Positions 42,727-52,696 are shown, counted from the first letter of the stretch. The stretch: DNA of 64,000 nt from Vibrio sp. qd031 (GCF_002100145.1 NZ_JXQD01000002.1:1-64000), one strand, 5' to 3'. Numbers and translations are program-made. The notes: generated from the sequence alone by a model not told the origin.

Positions 42727-44262
42727 ATGGACATTTTATCTGTATTTGGAAGTATGTTTTGGCATATCTTCACCTCACCACTACTGATCTTAATCTTGGT
42801 TGGCAGTACCTTTTTGGGGATCATTTTTGGTGCGATGCCGGGTTTAACGGCGACCTTAGGGGTCGCACTGCTAACAACCTTAACCTACGGCTTAGATAAC
42901 CAAACTGCATTGCTGGCCTTGTTGTCTATCTATGTCGGTGGGGTTTATGGAGGCATGTACACCTCTATTCTTTTGAACATTCCTGGCACGGCAGCCTCAG
43001 CTGCGACAGCAATGGACGGCTACCCAATGGCGCAAAAAGGGCAGACTGGCCGCGCCTTTGGGTTAGCGACTACGTCGTCGCTGATTGGTTCCGCAATTGG
43101 TATGGTGTTTGTCGCGTTGTTATCACCCATGATTGCTAAAGCTGCATTGCAGTTTACCTCTTATGAATACTTCTTGTTGGCGCTATTTGGCATTCTAATT
43201 AGCGGCAGTTTGACCTCGCCTGAGTTGGCTATCAAAGGCTGGATCGCAGGTCTATTTGGTATTTGGTTATCAACCATAGGCCAGGACCACATGCAGATGT
43301 ATCCGCGCTTTACTATGGGGATGCACGATCTAGACAACGGTATCGACGTGGTACCAGTGCTAATCGGTGCATTTGGTATACCGCAAATCATGTCTGTACT
43401 TGAGTCGAAAATGAAAATGAAGTCGATGAATGCCAAATCCATAGGTAAGCTTTTACCAGACATGAAAACAATGTTTAAGAACTCCAAACTGATTGGTAGT
43501 TCGGCAGTCACTGGTGTGGGTATAGGTGCGGTTCCTGGTATTGGCGAGGATATTGCTGCATGGGTTGCTTACGGAATTGCCAGAAAAACCAGCAAAAAAC
43601 CGGAAACTTTTGGTAAGGGAGCACCAGAAGGGGTGATTTCGACCTCAGTGGCCAACCAAGCTTGTGTGGGTGGGGCAATGATCCCGCTGCTTAGTTTAGG
43701 TATACCAGGCTCACCACCAGCTGTAATGTTGCTTGGCGCATTGATGCTGCACAATGTGGCCCCAGGACCTATGCTGCTTAAGACCAATCCAAGCTTTATC
43801 CCTGAAGTTACCGCTATTTTATTCGCAGCGGCAATTGCCATGTGGTGCTGCGGGATGATTTTGTCTAAGCAAGTGGTGCATATACTGCGTATTCCACAAA
43901 CCCTGTTTATGCCGCTTATCGCTGTATTGTGTGTGATTGGTTCGTTTGCTTTAGGTATGCGTGTGTTCAATCTGTACTTGATGGGTGTCATAGGTATCGT
44001 TTCTTACTTCTTTATTAAGCTTAATGTACCGATAGCGCCACTGGTTATTGGGGTGATTTTGGGCCCCATGGCTGATACATCTTTACGTACCGGTTTGAAA
44101 ACTACAGGTGGTAGCTTAATGCCTTTGATCGAACGTCCAATTTCGTTCATCTTGGTTTGCATTATCGTGATGATCATTTGTAGTCAAATTCCTGCAGTAA
44201 ACAGAGGAATTCGAATGCTGTTTTCTACCGTTCGCAGCAAGCTAACAGCGTCTTCAACTTAA
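42727..44262 (+). CDS. Tripartite tricarboxylate transporter large membrane subunit (TctA family)
   Basis: This is a 511-residue protein with about twelve membrane segments and the TctA signatures: FGAMPGLTATLGVALL near residue 37, YVGGVYGGMYTSILLNIPGT near 74, AVPGIGEDIAAWVAYG near 263 and LSLGIPGSPPAVMLLGAL near 325. It forms the sodium- or proton-driven channel of the transporter, taking solute from TctC. It starts 13 bases after tctB. Confidence 0.93.
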   Translation: MDILSVFGSMFWHIFTSPLLILILVGSTFLGIIFGAMPGLTATLGVALLTTLTYGLDNQTALLALLSIYVGGVYGGMYTSILLNIPGTAASAATAMDGYPMAQKGQTGRAFGLATTSSLIGSAIGMVFVALLSPMIAKAALQFTSYEYFLLALFGILISGSLTSPELAIKGWIAGLFGIWLSTIGQDHMQMYPRFTMGMHDLDNGIDVVPVLIGAFGIPQIMSVLESKMKMKSMNAKSIGKLLPDMKTMFKNSKLIGSSAVTGVGIGAVPGIGEDIAAWVAYGIARKTSKKPETFGKGAPEGVISTSVANQACVGGAMIPLLSLGIPGSPPAVMLLGALMLHNVAPGPMLLKTNPSFIPEVTAILFAAAIAMWCCGMILSKQVVHILRIPQTLFMPLIAVLCVIGSFALGMRVFNLYLMGVIGIVSYFFIKLNVPIAPLVIGVILGPMADTSLRTGLKTTGGSLMPLIERPISFILVCIIVMIICSQIPAVNRGIRMLFSTVRSKLTASST

Positions 44263-44274
44263 AAGGGGAAGAGT

Positions 44275-45237
44275 ATGAAAACCATTGTTTGTCTTGATGG
44301 ATATACACTAAACCCGGGGGATAATCCCTGGGAGCCCATAGCCAAATTGGGTGAGTTTGTTTGTTATGACCGTTCTACGGAAGGGGTTGAACAAGTCATT
44401 GAACGCGCCAAATCAGCCAATGTGCTACTGACGAATAAAACGCCCATCTCCCAGTTGGTAATCGATGCTTGCCCTGATTTGGAATGCATCGCAGTGCTTG
44501 CTACTGGTTACAACGTGATAGATGTCGACTACGCCAAAAGCAAGGGTATTTCAGTTATGAATGTCCCTGTGTATGGTACCGACACCGTTGCGGAGATGGC
44601 ATTTGCGCATATCTTACATCTGGCGCGCAATGTGGCCTTAAACAGCAATGATGTATGCAACAATCTTGGTTGGACCAACAACGTCGATTGGACGTACTGG
44701 TTAAATTCACAAGTTGAACTGGCTGGGAAAACTATTGGCATTGTGGGCTTTGGTAATATTGGACAGCGGGTCGGTGAAATTGCTAGTGCATTCAAAATGA
44801 AAATAGTTGCTCATGATGAATACGTAAAATCCCGGCCTACTTATCCACACACTATGATGGAATTAGATAGTTTGTTGGTTTGCGCTGACATTGTAAGTTT
44901 GCACTGCCCAGCGTTACCCAACACCATCAATCTTATTGACAAGGACAAGCTTGCGCTAATGAAGCCAGAAGCGGTTTTGATCAATACTTCTAGGGGCCAA
45001 TTAGTGGTTGAGCAAGACTTGGCCAATGCCCTGAACGACGAAGTGATTGCTGGCGCCGCCCTGGACACACTCTGGCAAGAGCCACCGGCCTCAAATAACC
45101 CTTTGCTCAATGCTAAAAACTGTACCATTACGCCACATGTGGCGTGGGCTACGCTAGATGCTCGAATGCGGATCACCGCAATGGTCGCCGATAACGTACG
45201 TTCGTTTATTAACGGGTGCCCGCAAAATACGGTATAA
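44275..45237 (+). CDS. D-2-hydroxyacid dehydrogenase, hydroxypyruvate/glycerate type
   Basis: The Rossmann motif IGIVGFGNIGQRVG lies near residue 153. The catalytic trio is visible: Arg in LINTSRGQLV, Glu in LWQEPPAS and His in ITPHVAW. The 320 residues and the ending fit the HprA branch, which interconverts hydroxypyruvate and D-glycerate with NAD(P)H. With glycerate kinase in the same operon this gives a route from a hydroxypyruvate-like compound to 2-phosphoglycerate. Thirteen bases after tctA. Confidence 0.88.
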   Translation: MKTIVCLDGYTLNPGDNPWEPIAKLGEFVCYDRSTEGVEQVIERAKSANVLLTNKTPISQLVIDACPDLECIAVLATGYNVIDVDYAKSKGISVMNVPVYGTDTVAEMAFAHILHLARNVALNSNDVCNNLGWTNNVDWTYWLNSQVELAGKTIGIVGFGNIGQRVGEIASAFKMKIVAHDEYVKSRPTYPHTMMELDSLLVCADIVSLHCPALPNTINLIDKDKLALMKPEAVLINTSRGQLVVEQDLANALNDEVIAGAALDTLWQEPPASNNPLLNAKNCTITPHVAWATLDARMRITAMVADNVRSFINGCPQNTV

Positions 45238-45248
45238 GAGAAACCTAA

Positions 45249-46292
45249 ATGAAGATTGAAAGCTTACCGTTTGGTCATTTCTATAACCAAGAAGTGAACA
45301 AGTTCGTACTATCCAACGATAATGGTATGTCGGTGACAATCTTGGAGCTTGGCGGCATTATCAATCATCTTTACGTGCCTAATATCAAAGGCGAACAAGC
45401 TGATGTGGTATTGGGATTTCATACGGTTCAGGGATATGTTGAATACGATAGCCATTATTTTGGTGCGTTGATTGGTAGAGTGGCTAATCGAATTGAAGGG
45501 GCGAAGTATTGGTTGAACGGTGAGACGGTTCGATTGAATGGCAACGCCTATGATGGTCGTCATTGCGTTCACGGTGGAAGGTTTGGATACCATCGCCGCG
45601 TTTGGCAGCATGTCGAAAGCCAACAGAGCGATGAGCAGGTTTCCATCACACTTCGTCTGATTGATGAGTCAGGTGAAGAGGGATTTGTACATAAGGTAGT
45701 AGTGCATGCCACCTATACTTTGACCAAGCAAAACGCTCTAGAATTGACGTTTCGCGCTCATGCGACGGGACCAACCCCTATTAGTACCACTGCTCACAGT
45801 TATTTTAACTTGTTTGGGCATCAATCTGGATCGATTGAAGACCATCAATTAACAGTGTTTGCGACGCGGTACCTCGAGCAAAAAGAAGATCGGATTCCAA
45901 GTGGCCGCCGGCTAAATATCGACCAATCAATGTTGGATTTTCGAAATAGGACATTGCTCGCGGAGGGGATTGCCGCTGGCAACGAAGTCAATCACTCTTA
46001 TGTTTTTGACGAGCAGGTCGAGCAGGACAAAATGCACAAAATGGCATGTTTAACAGGGGCAGGTCGAAGTTTAACCGTCTATTCGAATGAGCGCACTCTG
46101 CATGTATATAACGGCCATAATCTATCAGGGATGCAAGGAAAAAATGGTGCAGTCTATGCGCGCTATGCGGGTATTTGTCTGGAGCCAAAAGGCTATGTGA
46201 ATGCGGTTAATGAACCCGCGTTTCCGTGCACAATCATCGACGCAGACACAGAATATGAGCATAAGATTCTCTATGAGTTCGGCTTAATATAG
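45249..46292 (+). CDS. Aldose 1-epimerase (GalM-like)
   Basis: The 347-residue beta-sandwich protein shows GALIGRVANRIEGAKY near residue 75, HCVHGGRFGYHRRVW with a conserved His near residue 106, STTAHSYFNLFGH near 180 with the catalytic His, and GICLEPKGYVNAVNEPAFP near 311 with the catalytic Glu. It speeds the exchange of alpha and beta anomers of a free sugar, so the imported compound or an intermediate should be a cyclic aldose or ketose. Confidence 0.88.
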   Translation: MKIESLPFGHFYNQEVNKFVLSNDNGMSVTILELGGIINHLYVPNIKGEQADVVLGFHTVQGYVEYDSHYFGALIGRVANRIEGAKYWLNGETVRLNGNAYDGRHCVHGGRFGYHRRVWQHVESQQSDEQVSITLRLIDESGEEGFVHKVVVHATYTLTKQNALELTFRAHATGPTPISTTAHSYFNLFGHQSGSIEDHQLTVFATRYLEQKEDRIPSGRRLNIDQSMLDFRNRTLLAEGIAAGNEVNHSYVFDEQVEQDKMHKMACLTGAGRSLTVYSNERTLHVYNGHNLSGMQGKNGAVYARYAGICLEPKGYVNAVNEPAFPCTIIDADTEYEHKILYEFGLI

Positions 46293-46328
46293 TGTTCGTA
46301 AAGTTAGCTCGGTCAACAGGAAAGGTTT

Positions 46329-47471
46329 ATGAAAATAGTGATTGCCCCAGATTCCTTTAAAGAATCGTTATCTGCACTTGAGGTTTCAAAGTGCATAGAG
46401 ACGGGCTTTAGACATATCTTCCCGGAGGCTGAGTACCATTTATTACCTCTTGCGGATGGTGGAGAAGGTACGGTAGATGTATTGCTACATAGCTTGCAAG
46501 GTGAAGTGAAGCGATGTTTGGTGACCGACCCAATCGGTACGCCTATTCAAGCTACATGGGCTGTGCTCGACGGTGGACAAACTGCGCTCATTGAGATTGC
46601 CGCAGCCTCCGGCCTGGATAAAGTCGAAGTTGGTAATCGTAACCCCACCAAGAGTACTTGTTTTGGAACTGGGGAACTTATAAAAGCCGCACTGGATAGC
46701 GGAGTTACGAAGATAATGCTTGGGCTTGGTGGAAGTGCTAGCAATGATGGTGGAGCGGGTATTCTAGAAGCGTTAGGTGGGAAACTAGTTGATGCCAATG
46801 GTGACGTTATAGGTAGGGGTGGAGAAGCACTGTTAAACTTAAATAGGATTGATCTATCGGGGCTACATCCTCGGTGTAGAGACGTTGAGTTTGTGGTTGC
46901 CTGTGACGTGTCCAACCCACTATGTGGTGAGCATGGAGCGAGTGCGGTGTTTGGCCCTCAGAAAGGTGCGACATCCGAGCAGGTAATCATGCTGGATCAC
47001 GCTCTTTCTACTATGGCGCAGGTCGCGGCTGAGCATTTGGATAAAAACCACAGTGAAACCCCTGGATTTGGCGCGGCAGGCGGTGCAGCGTTGGGGTTAT
47101 CTCTCGCGTTCAATATCGAGTTAATATCGGGGATAGACATGGTTTTGGACGCTGTTAAGGTTGACTCTCTTTTAGAGGATTGTCATCTGCTGCTTACCGG
47201 GGAAGGGAAAATTGACAACCAAACTCTGCAGGGAAAAACACCCTACGGGATCGCCTCTCGAGCGAAAGCTCGTAACATTCCGGTGATTGCTGTTTCTGGC
47301 TCTGTTGGGAGAGACGTAGATAATCTCTACCAGTATATGGATTGCTTGTTTGGTACCGTACGCTCGCCAGCACCACTTAGTCAAGTTCTTGAAGAAGCAC
47401 AGGCTAATGTCACTAATGTCTCGCGTAATATCGCGTCGACCCTAAAGCTCGGTCAGCAATTAAAATCTTAG
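46329..47471 (+). CDS. Glycerate kinase (GarK/GlxK type)
   Basis: The 380-residue protein begins MKIVIAPDSFKESLSALE and has LADGGEGTVDVL near residue 40, AAASGLDKVE near 91, LGGSASNDGGAG near 133 and LLTGEGKIDNQTLQGK near 290, all typical of the type I glycerate kinase family. It phosphorylates D-glycerate, in GarK-like members on the 2-position. It is the last gene of the island operon and feeds glycolysis. Confidence 0.92.
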   Translation: MKIVIAPDSFKESLSALEVSKCIETGFRHIFPEAEYHLLPLADGGEGTVDVLLHSLQGEVKRCLVTDPIGTPIQATWAVLDGGQTALIEIAAASGLDKVEVGNRNPTKSTCFGTGELIKAALDSGVTKIMLGLGGSASNDGGAGILEALGGKLVDANGDVIGRGGEALLNLNRIDLSGLHPRCRDVEFVVACDVSNPLCGEHGASAVFGPQKGATSEQVIMLDHALSTMAQVAAEHLDKNHSETPGFGAAGGAALGLSLAFNIELISGIDMVLDAVKVDSLLEDCHLLLTGEGKIDNQTLQGKTPYGIASRAKARNIPVIAVSGSVGRDVDNLYQYMDCLFGTVRSPAPLSQVLEEAQANVTNVSRNIASTLKLGQQLKS

Positions 47472-47679
47472 TTGAACACACTGAGCTGGATGAAGTATCT
47501 AGCGTGCTCTCCGTCATCAGCATTGATAAGATATTTTAAGGTAAACTTGCCAATAACTGGGGCTAAATGGTTACAGATGGTTTTGAAATATTGGAAATAG
47601 GAAGGGTGTCTAGTCCTTGAAGACTCGATTTCAAAGGCTTACGAGCGAATGACAGTGTTAAGTAAATGGTCAACAACAT
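47472..47679. other. Right arm of the island
   Basis: About 200 bases after the glycerate kinase gene with no intact frame and no obvious terminator. A short plus-strand frame around 47540-47640 (ITGAKWLQMVLKYWK, then a stop) may be debris. Confidence 0.3.
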
Positions 47680-47725
47680 CCTTCCAAACTGATGATGCGG
47701 GTTCGATTCCCGCAGTACGCTCCAA
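47680..47725 (+). repeat. attR-like copy of the tRNA-Gly 3' half
   Basis: Matches 32225-32270 over 46 bases with a single change (G to A in the anticodon stem). Upstream of it the D arm and acceptor of a tRNA are absent, so it is not a functional gene. Confidence 0.85.
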
Positions 47726-47787
47726 TTTCTTTCCAACAGTTCCTACGTAGAAACCCTTCTAGCGCAAGCAGCATCAGATCTTAGTAT

Positions 47788-48045
47788 TTACATAGTCTGT
47801 ATGGATACATGTCCAGATAAACTTCCTTTGGGATTCACTGGCACACCATTACTGCAAACAATTGCTTCTTCAATAGGGCAGATACTTGCACATTGAGGCG
47901 AATCATATTGCTCGACGCAGCCGTTACAGCGATGTGGTTGTATCACAAATTTACCTGATGGTTCATCTGCAATCGTGACCGCTTTATTAGGACACACCAG
48001 TTTACATGCGTGGCAGCCAGTACATTTATCCGTAATTGCGTACAT
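47788..48045 (-). CDS. fdxN: 2[4Fe-4S] ferredoxin of the nifB operon (FdxN type)
   Basis: The 85-residue protein has CTGCHACKLVCPNKAV near residue 8 and CNGCVEQYDSPQCASICP near residue 40, the latter with the longer insertion seen in nif-linked FdxN ferredoxins. Such ferredoxins supply electrons to NifB or nitrogenase. The ATG lies within the end of nifB (20-base overlap) with AAGGAG ahead. It is the last gene before the tRNA-Gly fragment. Confidence 0.88.
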   Translation of the reverse strand: MYAITDKCTGCHACKLVCPNKAVTIADEPSGKFVIQPHRCNGCVEQYDSPQCASICPIEEAIVCSNGVPVNPKGSLSGHVSIQTM

Positions 48046-49357
48046 GTTTAAGCTCCTTATCTAATAGCATTTGACATATACGTGTGGCCGTTGCCTGTAA
48101 TGCTTCTTGATGAGTCGAAAATGCATAGTCGACATTAGGTGTAACACCTTGCTTTTCAAGTTGTCTCCAAGGTGTAATACCGATTCGTGAACAAAATAGC
48201 TCGTTTACATCGTGCAGTGCTTCAAGCAACTGTATTTTATATTGTTCTTCTGTATCGCACCCATTACTACCTTGACAATACTTAGACACTTTTCGAGTTT
48301 CACAGTGGATAAAGCTCCTAGTAGTCGTATCGTAATCATACAATTCAAATTGATCAGCGTACCCAAAATGCGTATCAATAACGGGTAATAGGTTGTCACT
48401 TTTAGTGGCAATGGCCACTCTATACACTGGCATTACGTTGGACGACGAGTTAGCAGAACACGATTCACCTAGCGTGCCTACGGCATCTGCGCGGCACTGT
48501 TGACAGTGGGTCATTTGAGGCATGAAAGCACCAGAAACCTTTCTCGCATGCTCCAATTGCTGCTCGTTAGGCCCTTTTATACCGTTTAATCCAAAATAAG
48601 TGCCGTGCTCGGGCTCTGAAATAAGCGGCATAATGTTGTGTAGCATTGCGCCGAGTCGCTGGACTTCGTTTGCAACTGTTTCGATGTGGTGATCATTAAT
48701 ACCTGGAATAAGGACTGTGTTTACTTTAACCAACATGCCGGCTTTAGCGGCTAACGATAAACCCTCTAGTTGTCGGCGAATTAACGTACTCGCAGCCTCA
48801 TAGCCTCGAAGGCGTCTATGGTCATAAAACACCCAAGGGTAGATCTGCATTCCAATGGTAGGATCGATGCAGTTAATCGTAATGGTAAGATGATCAACGC
48901 CTAGTTCACGAAGCTCTTCTACATAGTCAGCTAACATCAAGCCATTGGTAGATATACACAGTTGTACCTCTGGGTTATGAAGCTTTACTTTTCGAAGCGT
49001 TGCAAAGGTAGCCTGTGGGTTAGCGAGCGCATCTCCTGGGCCAGCGATGCCTACAACAGTTAGTGCTTCGCTACGTTTTGCAACCGCAGCATATTGTGTT
49101 GTAGCACCCGTTGGGTCGGTGAGTTTAGACACAACGCCTGGTCGTGATTCGTTTGAGCAATCATATTTTCGATTGCAATAGTTACATTGAATGTTGCACG
49201 CAGGTGCGACGGGCAAGTGCATCCTTGCGTATTGAGAGGCGTTTTTAGAATAACAGGGATGCTGCTCAATTTTTTCTCTGACGGGTTTGGCAAAAAAGTA
49301 CGACACCTTCTTAGTGTTCGAGTCATCCTGCGATCGAGTGTTATCTGATTGTGACAT
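48026..49357 (-). CDS. nifB: Nitrogenase cofactor biosynthesis protein NifB
   Basis: The radical-SAM core has CNIQCNYCNRKYDC near residue 54, the cluster cysteines plus the NifB-specific extension, then IAGPGDALANPQ near 103. The C-terminal ~110 residues (YRVAIATKSDNLLPVIDTHFG) form a NifX-like cofactor-binding domain. NifB builds NifB-co, the 8Fe-9S-C precursor of FeMo-co. At 443 residues it is slightly short for the two-domain form but both parts are intact. It has its own NifA/sigma-54 promoter. Confidence 0.95.
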   Translation of the reverse strand: MSQSDNTRSQDDSNTKKVSYFFAKPVREKIEQHPCYSKNASQYARMHLPVAPACNIQCNYCNRKYDCSNESRPGVVSKLTDPTGATTQYAAVAKRSEALTVVGIAGPGDALANPQATFATLRKVKLHNPEVQLCISTNGLMLADYVEELRELGVDHLTITINCIDPTIGMQIYPWVFYDHRRLRGYEAASTLIRRQLEGLSLAAKAGMLVKVNTVLIPGINDHHIETVANEVQRLGAMLHNIMPLISEPEHGTYFGLNGIKGPNEQQLEHARKVSGAFMPQMTHCQQCRADAVGTLGESCSANSSSNVMPVYRVAIATKSDNLLPVIDTHFGYADQFELYDYDTTTRSFIHCETRKVSKYCQGSNGCDTEEQYKIQLLEALHDVNELFCSRIGITPWRQLEKQGVTPNVDYAFSTHQEALQATATRICQMLLDKELKHVRNYG

Positions 49358-49405
49358 TGAGACCTCAAAAACTGCGTTGTTAAACTCTAAGTTGTTAGTG
49401 ACAAT

Positions 49406-49421
49406 TGCAAACCCCGTACCA
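49406..49421 (-). promoter_or_regulatory. Sigma-54 promoter of nifB
   Basis: On the minus strand TGGTACGGGGTTTGCA has GG-N10-GC spacing, about 50 bases before the nifB start. Confidence 0.75.
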
Positions 49422-49479
49422 GTATAAATTGTCCTATTAACAAAGGCTTATAATTATATTTTTGCTCAATTGTGACATT

Positions 49480-49495
49480 TGTCGTAAACGCGACA
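49480..49495 (-). promoter_or_regulatory. NifA upstream activator site for nifB
   Basis: TGTCGTAAACGCGACA fits TGT-N10-ACA exactly and lies about 60 bases upstream of the -24 element. Confidence 0.75.
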
Positions 49496-49517
49496 ATCCA
49501 CTTTGTGTGGTTGTTGG

Positions 49518-51098
49518 TTATATTTTTTTCATCTCTATATCCATAATTTGAATTCGATAGGCGACCTGACGTGGGGTCATATTGAGTAGACGTGCCGCTT
49601 TGGCTTTTACCCAGCCAGATTGTTCTAACGCATCAATGACGGTCTGTTTTTCATCACTGGCGTTTTGTGGTTGTGGTGCACCATTGGTTATGGGAGGCGG
49701 AGATTCGAAAGACTGTGGTTGCGATGCGGGCCTAACGGCGATACTCGCCATTGGTTGTGGAAACGATATGTGCTCGGGTGTAATTGACCCTGATTCACAC
49801 ATAATGGACGCACGTTCCAGAGTGTTTTCTAGTTCGCGAACATTGCCCGGCCAGTGATAACCCATAAGGTGCCTAATGGCTGACCCGGATATGGTGATTT
49901 TGCGCTGCTGCTTGTTGCCAATCTTGTTCAACATAAACTCTGATAAATCTGGAATATCTTCAATTCGTTCTCGTAATGCAGGTAGATACATTGGCATGAC
50001 GTTAAGACGATAATAAAGGTCTTCTCGAAACTGTTCTGCAGCGACCTCTGATTCTAAGTTACGGTTGGTGGCTGCTATGACACGAACGTCCACAGATATC
50101 GTGGTCGATCCGCCAACACGTTCAAACTCTTGCTCTTGCAACACTCTAAGCAGTTTTGCTTGAAAAGCCGGGCTCGTTTCTCCAATCTCGTCGAGAAATA
50201 TCGTCCCCTTATCAGCCAGTTCAAAACGTCCTTTACGCTGCTTAATTGCTCCTGTAAACGCACCTTTTTCATGACCAAACAGCTCGGACTCTAACAGGTT
50301 ATCGGGTAATGCTGCGCAGTTTAGTTTAACAAATGGAAAACCAGCTCTTGGCGAGTTGTAATGAATGGCGTTGGCGAGTACCTCTTTACCGGTACCTGAT
50401 TCTCCTCGAAGGAGTACTGTCGAGTCCCATCTAGACACTAACCGGATCTGTTCAAATATTTTGCGCATCACTTGCGAGTGGCCCACAAGGTTATCGAAAC
50501 TGTAGTTGTTGCGTATCTTTCGTTTTAGACCATCTCTTTCATTCACGAGTTGCGTTTTTTGGTGTTCAACTTGAGTAGCCAGCTGAACATTTTTTGCGAT
50601 GAGATTGGCCACCATTTCTAAAAATCGGCTAAGCAGCGCGATCTTTTGATCCGATGTACATTTAGGCTGAGCCGAGAGTGCACCAATTATTTCCGCCTGA
50701 GCGTTTTTGAGTGGTACACAGATAAAGGGCTTGTCGTAATCGTATATGGCTAATTTATCGATAAAGCGTAAATCATCTCCTAAATTGCGCACAACGATCG
50801 CGTCGCCTTGCTCTAACATATTACCGATGATCCCTTCTCCGGAACGGTAACTTACTGGTTTATCGTTACTTTCGAGTTGGTAATCTGGTGAGTGTAACGA
50901 TTTAACCAGCAAGGTATCTTTGTCTGGATCTTTTATGGTGAGCAAACCGCACATCAAGCTACATTCATCATGTAATATTTCTAATGCTTGTTGGGCTGAC
51001 TCTGCGTAGTTAAGACTGATATTAAGTTGGCTGCTGATGCGATACATGGCCGAGAGCAGTTTTCTTTCCAGCTCAACGATAGAATGTTCAATAACCAT
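49518..51098 (-). CDS. nifA: NifA, sigma-54-dependent activator of nif genes
   Basis: The 526-residue protein has an N-terminal GAF domain (about 20-165), an AAA+ domain with Walker A GESGTGKE near residue 230 and the sigma-54 contact loop [13 protein letters not shown], then a Fis-type helix-turn-helix ([19 protein letters not shown]) at the end. The linker before the DNA-binding domain has no Cys-x4-Cys pair, as in other gammaproteobacterial NifA proteins that rely on NifL for oxygen control. It starts ten bases after nifL. Confidence 0.95.
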   Translation of the reverse strand: MVIEHSIVELERKLLSAMYRISSQLNISLNYAESAQQALEILHDECSLMCGLLTIKDPDKDTLLVKSLHSPDYQLESNDKPVSYRSGEGIIGNMLEQGDAIVVRNLGDDLRFIDKLAIYDYDKPFICVPLKNAQAEIIGALSAQPKCTSDQKIALLSRFLEMVANLIAKNVQLATQVEHQKTQLVNERDGLKRKIRNNYSFDNLVGHSQVMRKIFEQIRLVSRWDSTVLLRGESGTGKEVLANAIHYNSPRAGFPFVKLNCAALPDNLLESELFGHEKGAFTGAIKQRKGRFELADKGTIFLDEIGETSPAFQAKLLRVLQEQEFERVGGSTTISVDVRVIAATNRNLESEVAAEQFREDLYYRLNVMPMYLPALRERIEDIPDLSEFMLNKIGNKQQRKITISGSAIRHLMGYHWPGNVRELENTLERASIMCESGSITPEHISFPQPMASIAVRPASQPQSFESPPPITNGAPQPQNASDEKQTVIDALEQSGWVKAKAARLLNMTPRQVAYRIQIMDIEMKKI

Positions 51099-51107
51099 AG
51101 CGCCCCC

Positions 51108-51773
51108 TTAATGCCAACTTTTAGGAAAAATTAGACGTATTGAGCAACCACCAAGCGAATGACTTTTATTAATTTCAATCATGGCTGAGTGCTCAGTCAT
51201 AACTTGATGAACAATCGCTAAGCCGATGCCTCGACAGCTAGAATGAGCTTTGGACTTAGTACTAAAGAAGGGCTGGAATACTTTTAGGCGGTGCTCATCG
51301 AGTATACCCGTGCCGCTGTCATCAATTGTGATAATGCTCTCTTCAAGATTCTCTGAAGTCGAAACCACTAAGGCTCTTTCGGTTGGGTTGGCAACTTGGA
51401 TGGCGTCAATTGAATTGTCGATCAGTTGTTTTAGTGCCAATAGAAGACGGTTAGGTTTACCGTTGATAGAGTTTAACGACGCCGCCAGATCGAGCGAAAT
51501 ATTAATAGAGTTGTTTAACAGTGATTTAGTACTAATTGAAATGGCGTCTCGTACCGATTCATTTAAGTTAATCGGTTGTGCGACTTCGGGGGGCCTTTCG
51601 GGGATTGCTTGATGGATATCTAATAAGGCTTTTGAAGCTGAAGCCATTGCATCGTCCATGGCCGTGAGACCAGGACAAGAATGATTGGTCTGTTTTAGAA
51701 TAGTCACCGCGGACTCAACCATGTTGAGTGGACCCTGTAATTGGTGCAAGGTGGCCATCATGACTTCTTGCAT
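51108..51773 (-). pseudogene. nifL: NifL, C-terminal half (frameshifted from the N-terminal half)
   Basis: The 221 residues from a later ATG carry the H-domain-like LHQLQGPLNMVESAV and the GHKL ATPase region with LIDNSIDAIQ, DDSGTGI and SSCRGIGLAIVHQ. The same frame is open and NifL-like further upstream (SSKRLNTISQRVNDNKFVHS), overlapping the end of the N-terminal half in another frame. No ribosome binding site precedes the ATG at 51773. So the two parts are one nifL gene with a shift near 51835, unless ribosomes reinitiate. Confidence 0.85.
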
Positions 51774-51796
51774 AGAGTGTACAAACTTGTTGTCGT

Positions 51797-52543
51797 TTAC
51801 TCGTTGGCTGATGGTGTTGAGTCGTTTACTGGAATCTTTACCAGTGAAACATCAAACCATTTTTCATCTCCTTGGCGATTTTCCGCGACGTAAATACTTT
51901 TAGTACGCTGATCTTTTCTCCCTAAATATTGGCTTATTGTAGTGCATTGATGATCGCCTTGTAGCTGATCCAATACTATATCTGTTGGCGACGAGAGAAG
52001 AGTTGAGGTTAATTGCTGGTAGCGTTGGTTACTGTACAAAGGGTGATTTTCGTCATCAAGAAGTGCCATTGCGATCGGTGCCGAATTGAGTACGGCATGA
52101 AACAGAGCAGATTGGTTCTTTTGCTCTGTTTGAAGCTTATGAGTGTCGGTAATATCTTGTTGAATAGCGTAATAGAATATTTTCCCATCTGCGTTTGAGA
52201 GTGAGGAAATGGAGACGTCAGCGACATATAGCGCGCCGTTTTTTCGTTTATTGATCAATTGCCCCCGCCATACCAAGCCATTAGAAATGGTACTCCAAAG
52301 ATGTTGATAAACACTTTTTGGGGTCATTTTATACGAAAGTATCGAGCTGTTTTGCCCAAGTATTTCTGGCTCGCTATAGCCAGTTATGTCTAGAAAACTT
52401 TGATTAGCAAAGATGATACGCCCGTGGTCATCAGTGATGCTGATGGCAGTGGGTGCGTGATCCACGATGTGTTCAAAAGCGTCTAAGCCTAGCTGCTGAG
52501 TTATGCTAGGGCATACCGCGCGAGATGTTTGTTCCATATCCAT
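51797..52543 (-). pseudogene. nifL: NifL, N-terminal half with PAS domains (frameshifted)
   Basis: The 248 residues hold the FAD-type PAS1 domain (SITDDHGRIIFANQSFLDIT near residue 37, LVWRGQLINKRKNGALYV near 93 and YYAIQQDITDTHK) and a second PAS (LFHAVLNSAPIAMALLDDE). Native sequence continues to DVSLVK; then the frame reads 13 unrelated codons and stops. One extra A in the GTAAAGATT stretch (about 51835) would restore the reading into the C-terminal half. NifL holds NifA inactive in oxygen or fixed nitrogen. Either the gene is mutated or the base call is wrong. Confidence 0.85.
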
Positions 52544-52600
52544 ACCCGTCCATTTATAGCGAAACTTATAACTGTAAATTCAGTACATATTTTGAGTTAT

Positions 52601-52614
52601 GCATTTAATATTCC
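52601..52614 (-). promoter_or_regulatory. Candidate sigma-54 promoter of nifLA
   Basis: On the minus strand TTGGAATATTAAATGCAT keeps GG-N10-GC and lies ~58 bases before nifL. The match is weaker than at other nif promoters, as in enterobacterial nifLA, which is activated by NtrC. No good NtrC site was found. Confidence 0.4.
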
Positions 52615-52657
52615 AATGGGAAAGCCAGGCTGAGTGGGCAACTTAATAACCGCAATT

Positions 52658-52673
52658 TGTTTGATTTACGACA
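52658..52673 (+). promoter_or_regulatory. NifA upstream activator site 1 for rnfA
   Basis: TGTTTGATTTACGACA, an exact TGT-N10-ACA, about 130 bases upstream of the rnf -24 element. Confidence 0.7.
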
Positions 52674-52696
52674 ATTGGCAACAAAATTTTTGTGAT

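Noticed and set aside
43161..43991. Minus-strand frames opposite tctA
   Set aside because: Open only because of the codon composition of the transporter gene on the other strand; no ribosome binding site or motif.
47680..47725. Second tRNA-Gly gene
   Set aside because: Only the 3' half is present; D arm and 5' acceptor strand are missing and the anticodon stem has a mismatch.
51797..51850. Programmed frameshifting in nifL
   Set aside because: There is no slippery heptamer or long A run at the junction (only GTAAAGATT), so a mutation or base-call error is more likely.
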